Part shown: positions 31,672-46,956 of the stretch, one piece after another
Layout of the letters: every line of letters begins with the position of its first letter
Position numbering within the stretch: position 1 is the stretch's first letter
From: an uncultured Actinomycetes bacterium
GTDB lineage: Bacteria; Actinomycetota; Actinomycetes; Nanopelagicales; Nanopelagicaceae
Length of the DNA stretch: 53,571 nucleotides
Reading direction: 5' to 3'
Assembly: GCA_903863015.1 (NCBI GenBank)
Contig: CAIPAI010000061.1
Span: forward strand, 1 to 53,571
Translations under genes and position numbers: made by a program
Notes under the pieces: model-generated
What the model saw: only the letters and a program-made list of their open reading frames with translations
Databases searched by the model: none
Told to the model about the DNA's origin: nothing

Positions 31672-32742
31672 ATGCGAGTAATTGCGGCGATGAGTGGCGG
31701 GGTTGATTCCGCGGTGGCGGCCGCCCGAGCGGTGGAGGCCGGCCACGACGTTGTGGGCGTGCATTTGGCGCTCTCTGAGAATCCGCAGGCCTATCGCTCT
31801 GGCGCTCGAGGTTGTTGCACTATCGAAGATTCGCGTGATGCACGTCGAGCAGCCGATGTCATCGGGATTCCTTTCTATATCTGGGATATGGCAGATGAAT
31901 TCCGTGCCGATGTAGTCGAGAACTTCATCTCTGAATATGCGGCGGGGAATACTCCTAACCCTTGTCTTCGCTGTAACGAGAAAATCAAATTTGAAGCAGT
32001 ACTTAATCGTGGAATTGCCATGGGATTCGACGCTGTTGTTACCGGGCATTACGCGCAACTGCGTGGATCGGCAGATGCGCCCACTTTGCACCGCGCGGTT
32101 GACCACGGAAAAGATCAGTCCTATGTGTTGGCTGTCTTAACTCCAGAACAGATTCGCCACTCACTCTTTCCGTTAGGTGACACCCCCAAAGAAGAGATTC
32201 GCAAAGAAGCAGAGCGGCGTGGCTTGAGTGTGGCCAATAAACCAGATAGCCACGATATTTGTTTCATCCCTTCGGGCGACAATGCCGGATGGCTGAGGGA
32301 TCGTCTGGGCGTCAGCGAAGGACCCATAGTTGACGAAGAGGGCAATCGGCTGGGTACGCATCAGGGTGCGTTTACTTACACCATTGGTCAACGCAAGGGT
32401 TTAGGAATCTCACAACCATCCGACGATGGACGCGCAAGATACGTTCTCAAGATTGAACCTGTCTCGAACACGGTTGTGGTCGGCGCGCATGAAGCACTCG
32501 CAGTCTCCACAATTCTGGGTGAAAAACTTCGGATGTGCGGGCCAACACCAGTCGGGATTATGAGAGGCTTTGCGCAAGTTCGAGCGCATGGCGCCGCTAT
32601 TCCTTGCACGTATGAATTCGTTGGCGACGGAGTCACGGTCACGCTTGATGAGCCATTGCATGGTCTGGCTACCGGGCAGGCAGTGGTTGTATACGACGAT
32701 GATCGAGTGGTGGGCTCAGCCACTGTAACTGCGACGATCTAA
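31672..32742 (+). CDS. mnmA: tRNA 2-thiouridine synthase MnmA (TrmU)
   Basis: A 356-residue tRNA-specific thiolase for U34 of Lys, Glu and Gln tRNAs. The P-loop [13 protein letters not shown] activates the base with ATP. The two catalytic cysteines lie in [14 protein letters not shown] and [17 protein letters not shown] and the C-terminal beta-barrel follow. It sits 8 bases after iscS. GATAAT (31660-31665) overlapping the iscS stop lies about 7 bases before the ATG, so an internal leaderless promoter is possible in addition to read-through. Confidence 0.95.
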   Translation: MRVIAAMSGGVDSAVAAARAVEAGHDVVGVHLALSENPQAYRSGARGCCTIEDSRDARRAADVIGIPFYIWDMADEFRADVVENFISEYAAGNTPNPCLRCNEKIKFEAVLNRGIAMGFDAVVTGHYAQLRGSADAPTLHRAVDHGKDQSYVLAVLTPEQIRHSLFPLGDTPKEEIRKEAERRGLSVANKPDSHDICFIPSGDNAGWLRDRLGVSEGPIVDEEGNRLGTHQGAFTYTIGQRKGLGISQPSDDGRARYVLKIEPVSNTVVVGAHEALAVSTILGEKLRMCGPTPVGIMRGFAQVRAHGAAIPCTYEFVGDGVTVTLDEPLHGLATGQAVVVYDDDRVVGSATVTATI

Positions 32743-32744
32743 CC

Positions 32745-35728
<2,984 letters not shown>

Positions 35729-35757
35729 GGCGATTTTTCGCCCCTTCGACACTTCGG

Positions 35758-35763
35758 TAGGCT
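35758..35763 (+). promoter_or_regulatory. -10 box for leaderless gatC
   Basis: TAGGCT ends 7 bases before the gatC ATG at 35770, and no ribosome site is present. A short GGCGA/TCGCC hairpin lies just upstream (35729-35743) without a U run. Confidence 0.45.
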
Positions 35764-35769
35764 CAGCTC

Positions 35770-36060
35770 ATGATCTCCCGTGATGATGTGGCCCATCTTG
35801 CCCAATTGGCTCGTATTGAACTTGAAGCCACCGAGATCGATCACCTGGCCGGACAGCTGGAAGTGATCCTCGGAGCCGTAGCTCGCGTGCAAGAAGTAGC
35901 CGGCGCCGATGTCGCACCTACTTCGCACCCGCTTCCTTTGAAGAATGTCTTCCGCCCCGATGTCATTCGTCCATCACTTACTCCTGAGGAGGCGCTCTCT
36001 GGGGCACCTGCGAGTGAGGAACAGCGATTCCGTGTGCCACAGATTTTGGGAGAAGAGTAA
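35770..36060 (+). CDS. gatC: Asp/Glu-tRNA amidotransferase subunit C
   Basis: A 96-residue small belt subunit that ties GatA to Gat[19 protein letters not shown] and the C-terminal [17 protein letters not shown] match the family. It starts a tight gatC-gatA-gatB operon; its stop shares one base with gatA (TAATG). Confidence 0.95.
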   Translation: MISRDDVAHLAQLARIELEATEIDHLAGQLEVILGAVARVQEVAGADVAPTSHPLPLKNVFRPDVIRPSLTPEEALSGAPASEEQRFRVPQILGEE

Positions 36061-37559
36061 TGATCACTCGTAGCGCCGCAGAAATGGCGGCCGCACTTTC
36101 AGCTGGCGAGATTTCCTCGGAAGCTCTGACGCAGGCGCACCTTGATCGCATCGCCGACGTCGATGCCCAAGTCCACGCCTTCCTTCATGTTGATACAGAT
36201 GGCGCGCTCTCGCAAGCACGCGCTGTAGATGCAGCTCGCGCGAAGGGGGAAAAGCTCTCGCCGCTGGCGGGTGTCCCATTGGCGCTGAAGGATGTCATGG
36301 TTCAAAAAGGCGTACCGACGACTTGTGGGTCCAAGATTCTTGAAGGATGGCGTCCGCCCTATGACGCGACAGTCGTTACTAAGTTGAAAAATGCGGGCGT
36401 AATTATTCTTGGTAAGACGAACATGGATGAATTTGCCATGGGTTCTTCAACCGAGAACTCGGCATACGGACCTACTCATAACCCGTGGGATCTCACGCGC
36501 ATTCCTGGTGGATCTGGCGGCGGATCGTCCGCATCTCTCGCGGCATTTGAAGCTCCACTTGCGATTGGTACAGATACTGGTGGATCAATTCGCCAACCTG
36601 CAGCTGTTACAGGCACGGTCGGAGTGAAGCCCACATACGGTGGCGTCTCTCGCTACGGCCTTGTTGCCTTCTCTTCAAGCCTTGATCAAGCCGGCCCGTG
36701 TGCGCGCACTGTGCTCGATGCTGCACTTCTCCACGAAGTGATCGGTGGCCACGATCTTTATGACTCCACCAGTATCGATGCGCCAGTTCCTGCAGTGGTG
36801 GCGGCAGCAAAGATGCGCGATGTAAAGGGAATGCGCATTGGCGTCGTTCGCGAACTTGGTGGCGAGGGATACCAGTCGGGCGTCATTCAGAGATTTAATG
36901 AATCCATCGAAGTGCTCCGTGGATTAGGTGCAGAGATCGTTGAAGTTTCATGCCCACACTTTGAATATGCACTGCCGGCTTATTACCTCATTGCCCCTAG
37001 CGAGTGCTCTTCAAACCTCGCACGATTTGATGCCATGCGTTTTGGTCTGCGAGTAGGCGATGATCGGGCACGTAGTGCAGAAGAAGTCATGAACCTCACA
37101 CGCGAAGCGGGTTTCGGTCCAGAAGTAAAGCGACGCATCATTCTTGGTACCTATGCGCTCTCTTCGGGATACTACGACGCCTATTATGGGAGCGCACAGA
37201 AGGTTCGCACTCTGATCATTAACGACTTCAACGCAGCATTCTCACAAGTTGATGTATTGATTTCACCTACCTCTCCCACGACGGCTTTCAAGATCGGTGA
37301 AAAAGCCGATGATCCGCTAGCGATGTATCTCAATGACATCGCAACGATTCCAGTGAACCTGGCGGGGAATTGCGCAATGAGCCTTCCATGCGGCTTGGCT
37401 CCAGAAGATGGATTGCCAGTTGGCCTCCAGATCATTGCGCCGGCAATGGCCGATGATCGCCTTTACCGGGTGGGTGGCGCACTTGAAGCTGCCCTCACCG
37501 AGCAATGGGGTGGCCCCATTATGGGCAAGGCGCCTGCATTAGTGGGAGGTGCGCGATGA
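36060..37559 (+). CDS. gatA: Asp/Glu-tRNA amidotransferase subunit A (amidase)
   Basis: A 499-residue amidase-signature enzyme that releases ammonia from glutamine for transamidation of mischarged Glu-tRNA(Gln) and Asp-tRNA(Asn). The Ser-cisSer-Lys triad is visible: K77 in PLALKDVM, and the Ser residues in [14 protein letters not shown] and [12 protein letters not shown]. Length is normal. It is coupled to gatC and gatB by overlaps of 1 and 4 bases. Confidence 0.97.
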   Translation: MITRSAAEMAAALSAGEISSEALTQAHLDRIADVDAQVHAFLHVDTDGALSQARAVDAARAKGEKLSPLAGVPLALKDVMVQKGVPTTCGSKILEGWRPPYDATVVTKLKNAGVIILGKTNMDEFAMGSSTENSAYGPTHNPWDLTRIPGGSGGGSSASLAAFEAPLAIGTDTGGSIRQPAAVTGTVGVKPTYGGVSRYGLVAFSSSLDQAGPCARTVLDAALLHEVIGGHDLYDSTSIDAPVPAVVAAAKMRDVKGMRIGVVRELGGEGYQSGVIQRFNESIEVLRGLGAEIVEVSCPHFEYALPAYYLIAPSECSSNLARFDAMRFGLRVGDDRARSAEEVMNLTREAGFGPEVKRRIILGTYALSSGYYDAYYGSAQKVRTLIINDFNAAFSQVDVLISPTSPTTAFKIGEKADDPLAMYLNDIATIPVNLAGNCAMSLPCGLAPEDGLPVGLQIIAPAMADDRLYRVGGALEAALTEQWGGPIMGKAPALVGGAR

Positions 37560-39064
37560 GTGAAGCAATGCTTGATTACGAAGATGTCATTGCAAAGTAC
37601 GAGCCAACACTTGGTTTAGAAGTTCACGTTGAGCTCAACACCAATTCCAAGATGTTCTGTGGCTGCGCCACCGTCTTTGGTGCTGAACCCAATACTCAGG
37701 TCTGCCCTGTCTGCTTAGGGATGCCGGGTTCGTTGCCCTTCGTGAATGAACGTGCAATTGAATCCACCATCTTGATTGGGCTTGCGCTTAATTGCGAGAT
37801 TGCCAAATGGTGCCGTTTTGCCCGCAAGAATTACTTCTACCCAGATATGCCAAAGAACTTTCAAATCAGCCAATACGACGAACCGATTTGTTTTAACGGT
37901 TACCTCGATGTCGAAGTTGAGACTGACGAAGGCATGCAAACTTTCCGTGTAGAGATCGAACGCGTTCATATGGAGGAAGACACTGGTAAGTCGCTGCACA
38001 TGGGTGGGGCTACCGGTCGCATCCACGGCGCCGATTACTCGCTCCTTGATTACAACCGCGCAGGAATCCCGCTTGTTGAAATTGTTACAAAGATGATTCC
38101 CGGCACGGAGAAGTATGCGCCGCTTGTAGCAAAGGCCTACGTCGCAGAATTGCGCGACATCCTACGTTCATTGGGCGTCAGTGATGTAAAGATGGAGCAG
38201 GGCTCACTTCGTTGCGATGCCAACGTCTCTCTTTCGCCACGTGGATCTGGCATTCTGGGAACCCGAAGCGAAACGAAGAACGTGAACTCGCTCCGATCGG
38301 TAGAGCGCGCTATTCGCAGTGAAATGCAGCGCCATGCGGCCCGTCTAGACGATGGACTCAAAGTGGTTCAAGAGACTCGACACTTCCACGAAGATAGTGG
38401 CATCACTACTTCTGGAAGATCAAAAGAGACTGCCGAGGATTACCGATATTTTCCTGAACCAGATTTGGTGCCGATAGCGCCAGATCCGGCTTGGGTCGAA
38501 GAACTTCGTGCCACGCTGCCAGAACGTCCATCGGTTGTTCGCGCCCGCTTGCAGAAAGAGTGGAACATCGCCGATAAAGAAATGGCGTCGATGGTGAATG
38601 CTGGCGTGCTCGCCGTGGTCATCGAAACCGTGGCTTTGGGAGCGGACTCCACCAAGGCTCGCAGTTGGTGGGTCGGTGAAATTGCCCGTCAGGCTAATGA
38701 ACGTGGCGTTGAAGTGATCGATGTGGGAATCACGCCTGCTGATGTGGCTCGCATTGTGGAACTCGTCTCCACCGGAGATCTCACCGATAAATTGGCACGC
38801 CAAGTAGTCGATGGCGTGATCGCTGGCGAAGGTCGTCCTGACGATGTAGTGGCCACTCGTGGTCTCAAAGTGGTCTCTGATGATGGCGCACTCTTATTAG
38901 CAATTGCGGCAGCTATCGCATCCGATGCAGCAGCTGCTGAGAAGGTCCGTGGGGGAAATCTGAATGCTGCGGGTGCATTGATTGGTCTTGTGATGAAAGC
39001 AACACAAGGTCAAGCCGATGCAGCAAAGGTACGCGAGTTGCTCCTCAAAGAGTTGGGTCACTAG
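37556..39064 (+). CDS. gatB: Asp/Glu-tRNA amidotransferase subunit B
   Basis: 502 residues. GatB phosphorylates the mischarged aminoacyl group and binds the t[21 protein letters not shown] and [13 protein letters not shown] hold the zinc cysteines. [19 protein letters not shown] and [14 protein letters not shown] are kinase-site signatures. The helical and YqeY-like tail fills the last 150 residues. ATG 37556 overlaps the gatA stop by 4 bases; a start 17 codons earlier lies inside gatA. Confidence 0.97.
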   Translation: MSEAMLDYEDVIAKYEPTLGLEVHVELNTNSKMFCGCATVFGAEPNTQVCPVCLGMPGSLPFVNERAIESTILIGLALNCEIAKWCRFARKNYFYPDMPKNFQISQYDEPICFNGYLDVEVETDEGMQTFRVEIERVHMEEDTGKSLHMGGATGRIHGADYSLLDYNRAGIPLVEIVTKMIPGTEKYAPLVAKAYVAELRDILRSLGVSDVKMEQGSLRCDANVSLSPRGSGILGTRSETKNVNSLRSVERAIRSEMQRHAARLDDGLKVVQETRHFHEDSGITTSGRSKETAEDYRYFPEPDLVPIAPDPAWVEELRATLPERPSVVRARLQKEWNIADKEMASMVNAGVLAVVIETVALGADSTKARSWWVGEIARQANERGVEVIDVGITPADVARIVELVSTGDLTDKLARQVVDGVIAGEGRPDDVVATRGLKVVSDDGALLLAIAAAIASDAAAAEKVRGGNLNAAGALIGLVMKATQGQADAAKVRELLLKELGH

Positions 39065-39085
39065 GGGTATTCCCCACATATTTGT

Positions 39086-39105
39086 CGAATCTGGGAATAG
39101 ATTCG
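39086..39105. other. perfect 7-bp inverted repeat upstream of MFS gene
   Basis: CGAATCT-GGGAAT-AGATTCG lies between gatB and the exporter gene. No U run follows on the plus strand, so it is a weak terminator at best or a regulator site for the exporter. Confidence 0.4.
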
Positions 39106-39174
39106 CGCCATTTCAAGTTGCACCATTTGTTCAGATAGGTTTGTCTTAAATCATCATCTAATCCAGGAGAAATT

Positions 39175-40665
39175 TTGCCTAACTCTGCCTTGTCTGCCAT
39201 CACGCCTGATCATCACGTATACGAGCCGGGTCAAGATCCTCGCCGCTGGAAGGCGCTCTTTGTTATCGCTATTGCGCAACTAATGGTGGTGCTTGATGCC
39301 TCTATTGTGAACTTGGCGTTGCCTAGCGCAAAGCGCGACCTTGGTATTAGTGATGCAAACCAGCAATGGGTGATCACTGCCTACACGTTGGCCTTCGGTG
39401 GACTCTTACTTCTGGGTGGTCGTATCGCGGATTACGTGGGGCGCAAGAAAGTCTTCATGATTGGCCTTCTAGGCTTTGCAGGCGCTTCTGCGCTGGGTGG
39501 AATCTCAAGTACTTCTGGATTACTTTTCGCCTCCCGAGCATTACAAGGTGGTTTTGCTGCGCTTTTGGCGCCAGCAGCGCTCTCGCTCATCACCGTCAAC
39601 TTCATCGTTCCCAAGGAGCGCGCTCGCGCCTTCGGTGTCTTCGGTGCCATCTCGGGTGGTGGGGCCGCCATTGGGTTAATCCTCGGCGGCACGCTCACCC
39701 AGTACTTCTCATGGCGTTGGTGTCTTGGGGTTAACGTTCCTATTGCAATCGTTGCGTTTTTGCTGGCGATCCCATTCGTTCATGAGTCGAAGGCAACCGG
39801 TGAGCATAGTTACGACATTCCGGGTGCGATTACTGTGACCCTTGGTTTGGTCTCCCTTGTTTACGGATTTACCAAAGCTGCAACTATTGGCTGGCTTTCA
39901 AGTGGAACCCTGATTTTCTTTGCAATTGCCCTCGCCTTACTAGTGGCTTTCGTGGTTATTGAATTGAGAGTCAAGAGTCCACTGCTACCGATGCGGGTCC
40001 TTTTGGAGCGCAATCGAGGTGGCTCTTATCTCTCCTCTTTGATCGTAGGCGCAGGTCTTTTCTCGATGTTCCTCTTCCTCGGTCTCTATCTTCAGGTGAT
40101 CTTGGGTTACTCGCCACTGCGATCAGGTTTTGCATTCCTTCCATTCTCGGTAGGAATCATTTTGTCTGCTGGCATTGCAAGTCAGTTGTTGCCCAAGCTC
40201 GGACCTAAGCCATTGATGATTTTTGGTCTCGTTTGTGCAAGCGTTGGTTTGCTGATGTTGACGCGCATCACGCCTGACACCTCTTATTTCACCCATGTTC
40301 TGCCTTACATGATCGTCATGAGTTCTGGTTTAGCATTCGTATTCATTCCAGTATCTAGCACAGCGCTGCATGGTGTTGGCGGTCAAGATGCTGGCGTAGC
40401 AAGCGCTCTGATCAACACGAGCCAACAGGTCGGCGGCTCACTTGGTACTGCGCTTCTTAATACGATCGCGGCAACGGCGACTGTGAACTATGCGAACGCT
40501 CGCAACATGGATAAGCCCGACGCTTATGCATTCACCCACGGATACACGATGACCTTCTTTGCAGGAGCCGCACTCCTTGCTTTAGGTGCCGCCGTAATCC
40601 TTATTTTCATCAACGTGGGTAAGGATTCGCTGGTGGAGCATGAGGGTGGCGCGCACGTCGGCTAA
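39175..40665 (+). CDS. MFS transporter, DHA2 (EmrB/QacA) family, 14 TM segments
   Basis: A 496-residue drug:proton antiporter. VVLDASIVNLALPSAKRDL (TM1, motif D1 type), QQWVITAYTLAFGGLLLLGG, then GGRIADYVGRKKVF (motif A between TM2 and TM3) and GGGAAIGLILGGTLTQYFSW (motif C in TM5) identify the 14-TM DHA2 branch. The start is TTG 39175 with AGGAGA 7 bases upstream; no ATG fits. Substrates cannot be told from sequence. Monocistronic; it meets the aldo/keto reductase gene tail to tail with 6 bases between the stops. Confidence 0.92.
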   Translation: MPNSALSAITPDHHVYEPGQDPRRWKALFVIAIAQLMVVLDASIVNLALPSAKRDLGISDANQQWVITAYTLAFGGLLLLGGRIADYVGRKKVFMIGLLGFAGASALGGISSTSGLLFASRALQGGFAALLAPAALSLITVNFIVPKERARAFGVFGAISGGGAAIGLILGGTLTQYFSWRWCLGVNVPIAIVAFLLAIPFVHESKATGEHSYDIPGAITVTLGLVSLVYGFTKAATIGWLSSGTLIFFAIALALLVAFVVIELRVKSPLLPMRVLLERNRGGSYLSSLIVGAGLFSMFLFLGLYLQVILGYSPLRSGFAFLPFSVGIILSAGIASQLLPKLGPKPLMIFGLVCASVGLLMLTRITPDTSYFTHVLPYMIVMSSGLAFVFIPVSSTALHGVGGQDAGVASALINTSQQVGGSLGTALLNTIAATATVNYANARNMDKPDAYAFTHGYTMTFFAGAALLALGAAVILIFINVGKDSLVEHEGGAHVG

Positions 40666-40671
40666 GTGCAC

Positions 40672-41631
40672 TTAGTAACGAGGGATTGTTGACCTCGGAA
40701 TATTTGAAAGTTCTGTCATCGTCGCCGCATCGAGGGTTATCTCGAGAGCGGCGACGTTTTGGCGTAGCCACTTGCGTCGTTTGGTACCAGGAATAGGAAC
40801 CACGTTTTCGCCCTGTGCAAGCACCCAAGCAAGCGCCAACTGCGCGTTGGTGATTCCGAGTCGCGTAGCAATTGTTGAAATTGCGTCGACAATCTTTTGA
40901 TTTTCAGCCATGGCAGATTCAGTGAAGCGTGGGTTGGCTGCTCGGAAATCATAGGTACTCACGGATGAAACTTCGCCAGTAAGGAAACCGCGGCCGAGCG
41001 GACTGAACGCGAGGAATCCTACGTTGTTTTCCTTGCACCAATCGAGAATGCCATTTTCTAGAACGTCTTGGCTCCACAGGGAGAGCTCACTTTGCAATGT
41101 AGTTAAGGGATGGATTGCTTGTGCGCGCTTGAGGTTTTCTAATGAAGCCTCTGAGAGGCCGATGGCACCGACTTTGCCCGCAGTGATGAGCTCAGCCATT
41201 GCCCCCCAGGTTTCTTCAATTTCAACCTTGGGATCGGTGCGGTGCAGTTGATATAGATCGATGTGATCAACCTTGAGGCGCTTGAGTGAAGCATCGCACG
41301 CGGCGCGCACATGTTCCGCGGAGCCGTCGTATGCGTATTTGAAAGTATCGATGGTCTTTAGTCCGCACTTGGTCGCAAGTTGCACTTTGTCGCGCAGCCC
41401 AGCATCGACGATCTCGCTTCCGAGTAGCTCCTCGTTCGTATAAGGGCCGTACACGTCAGAGGTGTCTAGGAGGGTTACTCCTAAATCAATTGCTTCGCGC
41501 AAAGTCGCGCGTACCTCTACTGGATCAATATCGTCTACCCCATAGGCCCACGACATGGGCATGCAGCCCAGGCCCATTGCATTGACGGAGAGTTGTCCAA
41601 GGTGGCGCGTGTGGCTCATTTGAGAAGTCAT
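40672..41631 (-). CDS. aldo/keto reductase
   Basis: A 319-residue NADPH-dependent (beta/alpha)8 reductase of the AKR13-like type. The tetrad is visible: Asp and Tyr in LLDTSDVYGPYTNEELLG, Lys in LATKCGLK and His in YQLHRTDP. NADP phosphate contacts lie in IPGTKRRKWLRQNV. A TAATCT box (41643-41638) ends exactly 7 bases before ATG 41631, so the mRNA is probably leaderless. It is divergent from ilvD, with 50 bases or fewer between them. The substrate is probably a toxic or xenobiotic carbonyl; unproven. Confidence 0.92.
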   Translation of the reverse strand: MTSQMSHTRHLGQLSVNAMGLGCMPMSWAYGVDDIDPVEVRATLREAIDLGVTLLDTSDVYGPYTNEELLGSEIVDAGLRDKVQLATKCGLKTIDTFKYAYDGSAEHVRAACDASLKRLKVDHIDLYQLHRTDPKVEIEETWGAMAELITAGKVGAIGLSEASLENLKRAQAIHPLTTLQSELSLWSQDVLENGILDWCKENNVGFLAFSPLGRGFLTGEVSSVSTYDFRAANPRFTESAMAENQKIVDAISTIATRLGITNAQLALAWVLAQGENVVPIPGTKRRKWLRQNVAALEITLDAATMTELSNIPRSTIPRY

Positions 41632-41637
41632 GGGCTG

Positions 41638-41675
41638 AGATTAGCGGGTAAAGAGGGAGTTTTGCCCTCTACGAT
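41638..41675. promoter_or_regulatory. divergent leaderless promoters and inverted repeat between aldo/keto reductase and ilvD
   Basis: Minus strand -10 TAATCT (41643-41638) is 7 bases from the reductase ATG. Plus strand -10 TACGAT (41670-41675) is 7 bases from ATG 41682 of ilvD. AGAGGG-AGTTTTG-CCCTCT (41652-41670) fills the ilvD spacer and runs into its -10. It could be an operator for either gene. Confidence 0.5.
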
Positions 41676-41681
41676 ATGAGT

Positions 41682-43355
41682 ATGAATTCAATGAAGCCCC
41701 GCTCTGGATTGGTTACCGATGGACTCGAGCGGGCGCCTGCTCGCGGAATGTTGCGCGCGGTGGGTATGGGGGATGACGATTGGGTGAAGCCACAGATCGG
41801 TATCGCCTCATCGTGGAATGAGATCACTCCTTGCAATCTCTCCTTGGATCGCCTCGCGAAGGCTGCCCGACAGGGTGTCTTTGATGCCGGCGGGTACCCG
41901 CTGCAATTTGGAACTATCTCCGTCTCTGATGGCATCTCTATGGGTCACGAAGGAATGCACTTCTCCTTAGTTTCGAGAGAAGTCATTGCCGACTCGGTTG
42001 AAACCGTCATGCAAGCTGAGCGCCTCGACGGAATGGTGATGTTCGCCGGTTGTGACAAATCGCTTCCAGGAATGTTGATGGCAGCTGCACGAATCGATGT
42101 GGCTAGCGTCTTTGTTTACGCCGGCTCCACGATGCCCGGCTCTGTCGATGGACGCGATGTCACCATCATCGATGCATTCGAAGCAGTAGGTGCGTGTGCT
42201 CGCGGTTTGATCTCGCGCGATGAAGTCGATCGTATTGAACGTGCCATCTGTCCTGGTGAGGGCGCATGTGGCGGAATGTATACGGCTAACACGATGGCAA
42301 GCGCTGCGGAAGCACTTGGTATGTCGCTACCTGGTTCTGCTGCTCCGCCAGCCGTTGATCGCCGTCGCGATGGTTATTCTGTTCAAGCTGGCGAGGCGGT
42401 AGTGAACCTTATTCGTCAAGGGATTACGGCTCGCGACATCCTTACTAAGAAGGCTTTTGAAAATGCGATCACCGTTGTAATGGCGCTAGGTGGATCAACA
42501 AATGCGGTGCTGCACTTGCTTGCAATCGCACACGAAGCAGATGTCGATCTCACGCTAGAAGATTTCAATCGTATTGGCGCGCGAGTTCCACTTCTTGGAG
42601 ATCTCAAACCATTCGGTCGCTTCGTGATGACCGACGTCGACAAAGTAGGCGGAATTCCTGTGGTGATGCGTGCGCTTCTCGACGCCGGGTTGTTGCATGG
42701 TGATTGCCTCACTGTTACCGGCAAAACGATGGCAGAGAACTTGGCAGAGATTGCGCCACCAGCCGCTGATGGCGACATTTTGTACTCTGTTGAAAAACCA
42801 TTGGCAGCCACTGGCGGAATCACGATTCTCGGCGGATCGCTTGCCCCCGAGGGTGCTGTGTGTAAGACCGCTGGCATTGGAGTCGATGTCTTTGAAGGTC
42901 CCGCACGTGTCTTCGAACGCGAACAGAATGCGATGGCCGCACTGGAAGATGGCACTATCCAGGCCGGTGATGTGGTGGTCATTCGTTATGAAGGGCCTAA
43001 GGGCGGCCCCGGTATGCGCGAGATGCTCATGATCACTGGAGCCATTAAGGGCGCTGGTCTCGGAAAGTCGGTCTTGTTGCTTACCGATGGTCGATTCTCG
43101 GGAGGTACCACCGGGCTCTGTGTCGGACACGTAGCGCCCGAGGCGGTAGATGGTGGACCCATCGCCCTCATTCGAGATGGCGACCGCATCCGAATCGATG
43201 TGGCCAATCGCAGCCTTGACCTGCTGGTTAACCCTTCTGAATTAATGGCGCGCAAGGCCTCCTGGCAACCAGTGCCACATAAGTACCAGCGCGGTGTCTT
43301 GGCCAAGTACGCCAAGTTGGTCGGATCTGCCTCGAAGGGCGCGGTCTGCGACTAG
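41682..43355 (+). CDS. ilvD: dihydroxy-acid dehydratase
   Basis: 557 residues from ATG 41682. It removes water from dihydroxy-isovalerate or -methylvalerate in Val/Ile synthesis, using an Fe-S cluster. The three cluster Cys are visible: [19 protein letters not shown] and [16 protein letters not shown]. The catalytic Ser area is [15 protein letters not shown]. Three ATGs lie within 16 bases (41676, 41682, 41691). I prefer 41682 because TACGAT ends 7 bases before it and no ribosome site exists. It is transcribed apart from ilvBNC, which have their own attenuated leader 110 bases downstream. Confidence 0.95.
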   Translation: MNSMKPRSGLVTDGLERAPARGMLRAVGMGDDDWVKPQIGIASSWNEITPCNLSLDRLAKAARQGVFDAGGYPLQFGTISVSDGISMGHEGMHFSLVSREVIADSVETVMQAERLDGMVMFAGCDKSLPGMLMAAARIDVASVFVYAGSTMPGSVDGRDVTIIDAFEAVGACARGLISRDEVDRIERAICPGEGACGGMYTANTMASAAEALGMSLPGSAAPPAVDRRRDGYSVQAGEAVVNLIRQGITARDILTKKAFENAITVVMALGGSTNAVLHLLAIAHEADVDLTLEDFNRIGARVPLLGDLKPFGRFVMTDVDKVGGIPVVMRALLDAGLLHGDCLTVTGKTMAENLAEIAPPAADGDILYSVEKPLAATGGITILGGSLAPEGAVCKTAGIGVDVFEGPARVFEREQNAMAALEDGTIQAGDVVVIRYEGPKGGPGMREMLMITGAIKGAGLGKSVLLLTDGRFSGGTTGLCVGHVAPEAVDGGPIALIRDGDRIRIDVANRSLDLLVNPSELMARKASWQPVPHKYQRGVLAKYAKLVGSASKGAVCD

Positions 43356-43466
43356 TCGAGCATGGCCCGGCGCTCGCCTCGAAGTAGCCGAAGGGTGAGA
43401 TCTCCGTCTCAAATCATGAGAACTCAGGCTCTTGGGATTGACCAGCACGCTCGGCTAGAGGACGCT

Positions 43467-43514
43467 ATGCGTATGTTGTCACGAATTTCCGTACGCCTGG
43501 AGCGCGCGAGCTGA
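43467..43514 (+). CDS. ilvB leader peptide
   Basis: A 15-codon open frame (MRMLSRISVRLERAS) with GAGGA 4 bases before the ATG. It contains Leu, Ile, Val and Leu codons spread between Arg and Ser codons. It ends just inside the first hairpin of a terminator structure, as leader peptides of attenuated ilv operons do. Codons for the three end products are present but not in a row, so control may be moderate. Too short for ordinary gene calling. Confidence 0.6.
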   Translation: MRMLSRISVRLERAS

Positions 43515-43560
43515 GCGAAAGCTCATCCGCGTGCACCCCTCGGTTTCCACCGGGGGGTTT
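43508..43560 (+). terminator. ilvB transcription attenuator
   Basis: First hairpin: GAGCT (43508-43512) pairs with AGCTC (43520-43524), possibly lengthened by GCGCG with CGCG further out. Second hairpin: CCCCTCGG (43536-43543), loop TTTCCA, CCGGGGGG (43550-43557), followed by TTT. The leader peptide stop falls in the first hairpin. Stalling of a ribosome on the Leu/Ile/Val codons could change the fold and let transcription pass into ilvB. Attenuators of this kind are known ahead of ilvB in other actinobacteria. Confidence 0.65.
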
Positions 43561-43619
43561 CGCATTACAGGGGTCAAACGGATTTTTTGAGGCTGAGCAG
43601 AGGCGAAAGGAGGCTGATG

Positions 43620-45349
43620 ATGATTAACGGTTCTGAATCACTCGTGCGCTCGCTGGAGCATGCCGGCGTCGAAGTCATCTTCGGTATTCCTGGTGGCGCA
43701 ATTCTGCCGGCCTATGACCCGCTCTTCGATAGTTCTATCCGCCACATCTTGGTGCGCCACGAGCAAGGCGCTGGCCACGCCGCAACGGGCTATGCCCAAG
43801 CCACTGGCAAGGTTGGCGTCTGCATGGCAACTTCCGGCCCGGGCGCAACTAACTTGGTGACGCCCATTGCAGATGCGCAAATGGATTCCGTACCGCTCGT
43901 AGCTATTACCGGACAGGTTCCATCTGGGGCTATCGGTAGCGATGCGTTCCAGGAAGCAGACATCCGCGGAATTACGATGCCGGTCACCAAACACAATGTC
44001 CTTGTCACGAATCCGAATGACATTCCGCGAGCAATTGCAGAGGCTTTTCATATTGCTTCAACTGGGCGACCAGGTGCTGTACTCGTAGATATCAGCAAGG
44101 ATGCTTTGCAAGCCAACACAGAATTTAACTGGCCGAAGAGTATTGATCTACCCGGATATAAGCCCACTACCAAGCCAAACTCAAAGCAAATTCGTGAAGC
44201 GGCTGCACTTATTGCGCAATCGCAACGTCCAGTTCTCTATGTAGGTGGCGGTGTCATCAAGGCAAACGCATCTCGTGAGCTCATGGCCTTTGCAGAATTG
44301 TGTGGGGCTCCGTTGGTCACCACGTTGATGGCCCGAGGATCATTCCCGGATAGTCACCCGCAAAACCTTGGAATGCCAGGAATGCACGGCACCGTTGCTG
44401 CGGTAACTGCATTGCAAAAGGCTGATCTGCTCATCACTCTCGGAGCTCGCTTCGACGATCGCGTGACCGGCAAACTCTCAACGTTTGCACCGAACGCACG
44501 GATTATCCACGCCGATATTGATCCAGCCGAAATTGGTAAGAATCGTTATGTAGATGTACCCATCGTGGGTGATCTTCGTGAGACTCTCACCGAGCTAGCT
44601 CCTGCGTTGCAGGCCGAATTTGCCGCCGGACACCAACCAGATCTCGGCGCGTGGTGGAAGCAGTGCAATTCATGGCGCAGTACTTTCCCGTTGGGCTATG
44701 ACATTCCAGAAGACGGCACGCTCTCACCTCAATATGTCATTGAGCGCCTAGGAAAAATTGCTGGACCAGATGCCATTTACGCTGCGGGCGTGGGTCAGCA
44801 TCAAATGTGGGCCGCACAATTTGTCTCTTACGAAAAGCCTCGTACCTGGCTCAACTCTGGCGGCCTTGGGACCATGGGTTATGCCGTTCCGGCAGCTATG
44901 GGCGCGAAGGTAGGGCGTCCAGAGACAGCTGTATGGGCCATCGATGGTGACGGCTGCTTCCAGATGACCAACCAAGAATTGGCCACCTGCGCCATCAACA
45001 ACATTCCGATCAAGGTTGCGATCATCAATAACGAAAGTTTGGGAATGGTGCGCCAATGGCAAACACTCTTCTACAACTCCCGTTATTCGAACACCGACCT
45101 GCACTCAAAGCGCATCCCAGATTTCGCCAAGTTGGCTGACGCCATGGGTTGCATTGGTTTGCGCTGCGAGAAGGCGGAAGATGTCGATGCCACTATTGCA
45201 AAGGCAATGGAGATCAATGATCAACCTGTAGTCGTTGACTTCAGCGTTCATCGAGATGCCATGGTGTGGCCGATGGTGGCCGCAGGGACTAGCAACGATG
45301 AAATTATGATTGCGCGTGAACTCGCGCCTGACTGGGATTCACAAGACCT

Positions 45350-45353
<4 letters not shown>
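43620..45353 (+). CDS. ilvB: acetolactate synthase large (catalytic) subunit
   Basis: A 577-residue ThDP enzyme joining two pyruvates, or pyruvate and 2-oxobutyrate, to start Val/Leu and Ile synthesis. The ThDP Glu is in [11 protein letters not shown], the Mg/ThDP motif runs from [17 protein letters not shown] to IINN, and FAD contacts lie in the middle domain ([11 protein letters not shown]). AAAGGAGG lies 6 bases before ATG 43620 and only 3 before ATG 43617, so I prefer 43620; starting at 43587 would place the ribosome site inside the gene. Its stop overlaps ilvN by 4 bases. Confidence 0.95.
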
Positions 45354-46934
<1,581 letters not shown>

Positions 46935-46956
46935 TCACCAACTGAAAGGCACCACA

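Noticed and set aside
35729-35743. GGCGA/TCGCC hairpin after ligA as a terminator
   Set aside because: Five-bp stem and the T run is in the loop, not after the stem.
39063-39075. GGGG-TATT-CCCC after gatB as a terminator
   Set aside because: Only a 4-bp stem with no T run.
42416-42982. Long antisense frames opposite ilvD (also 42555-43130)
   Set aside because: They lie wholly inside a well-supported dihydroxy-acid dehydratase and have antisense-type composition.
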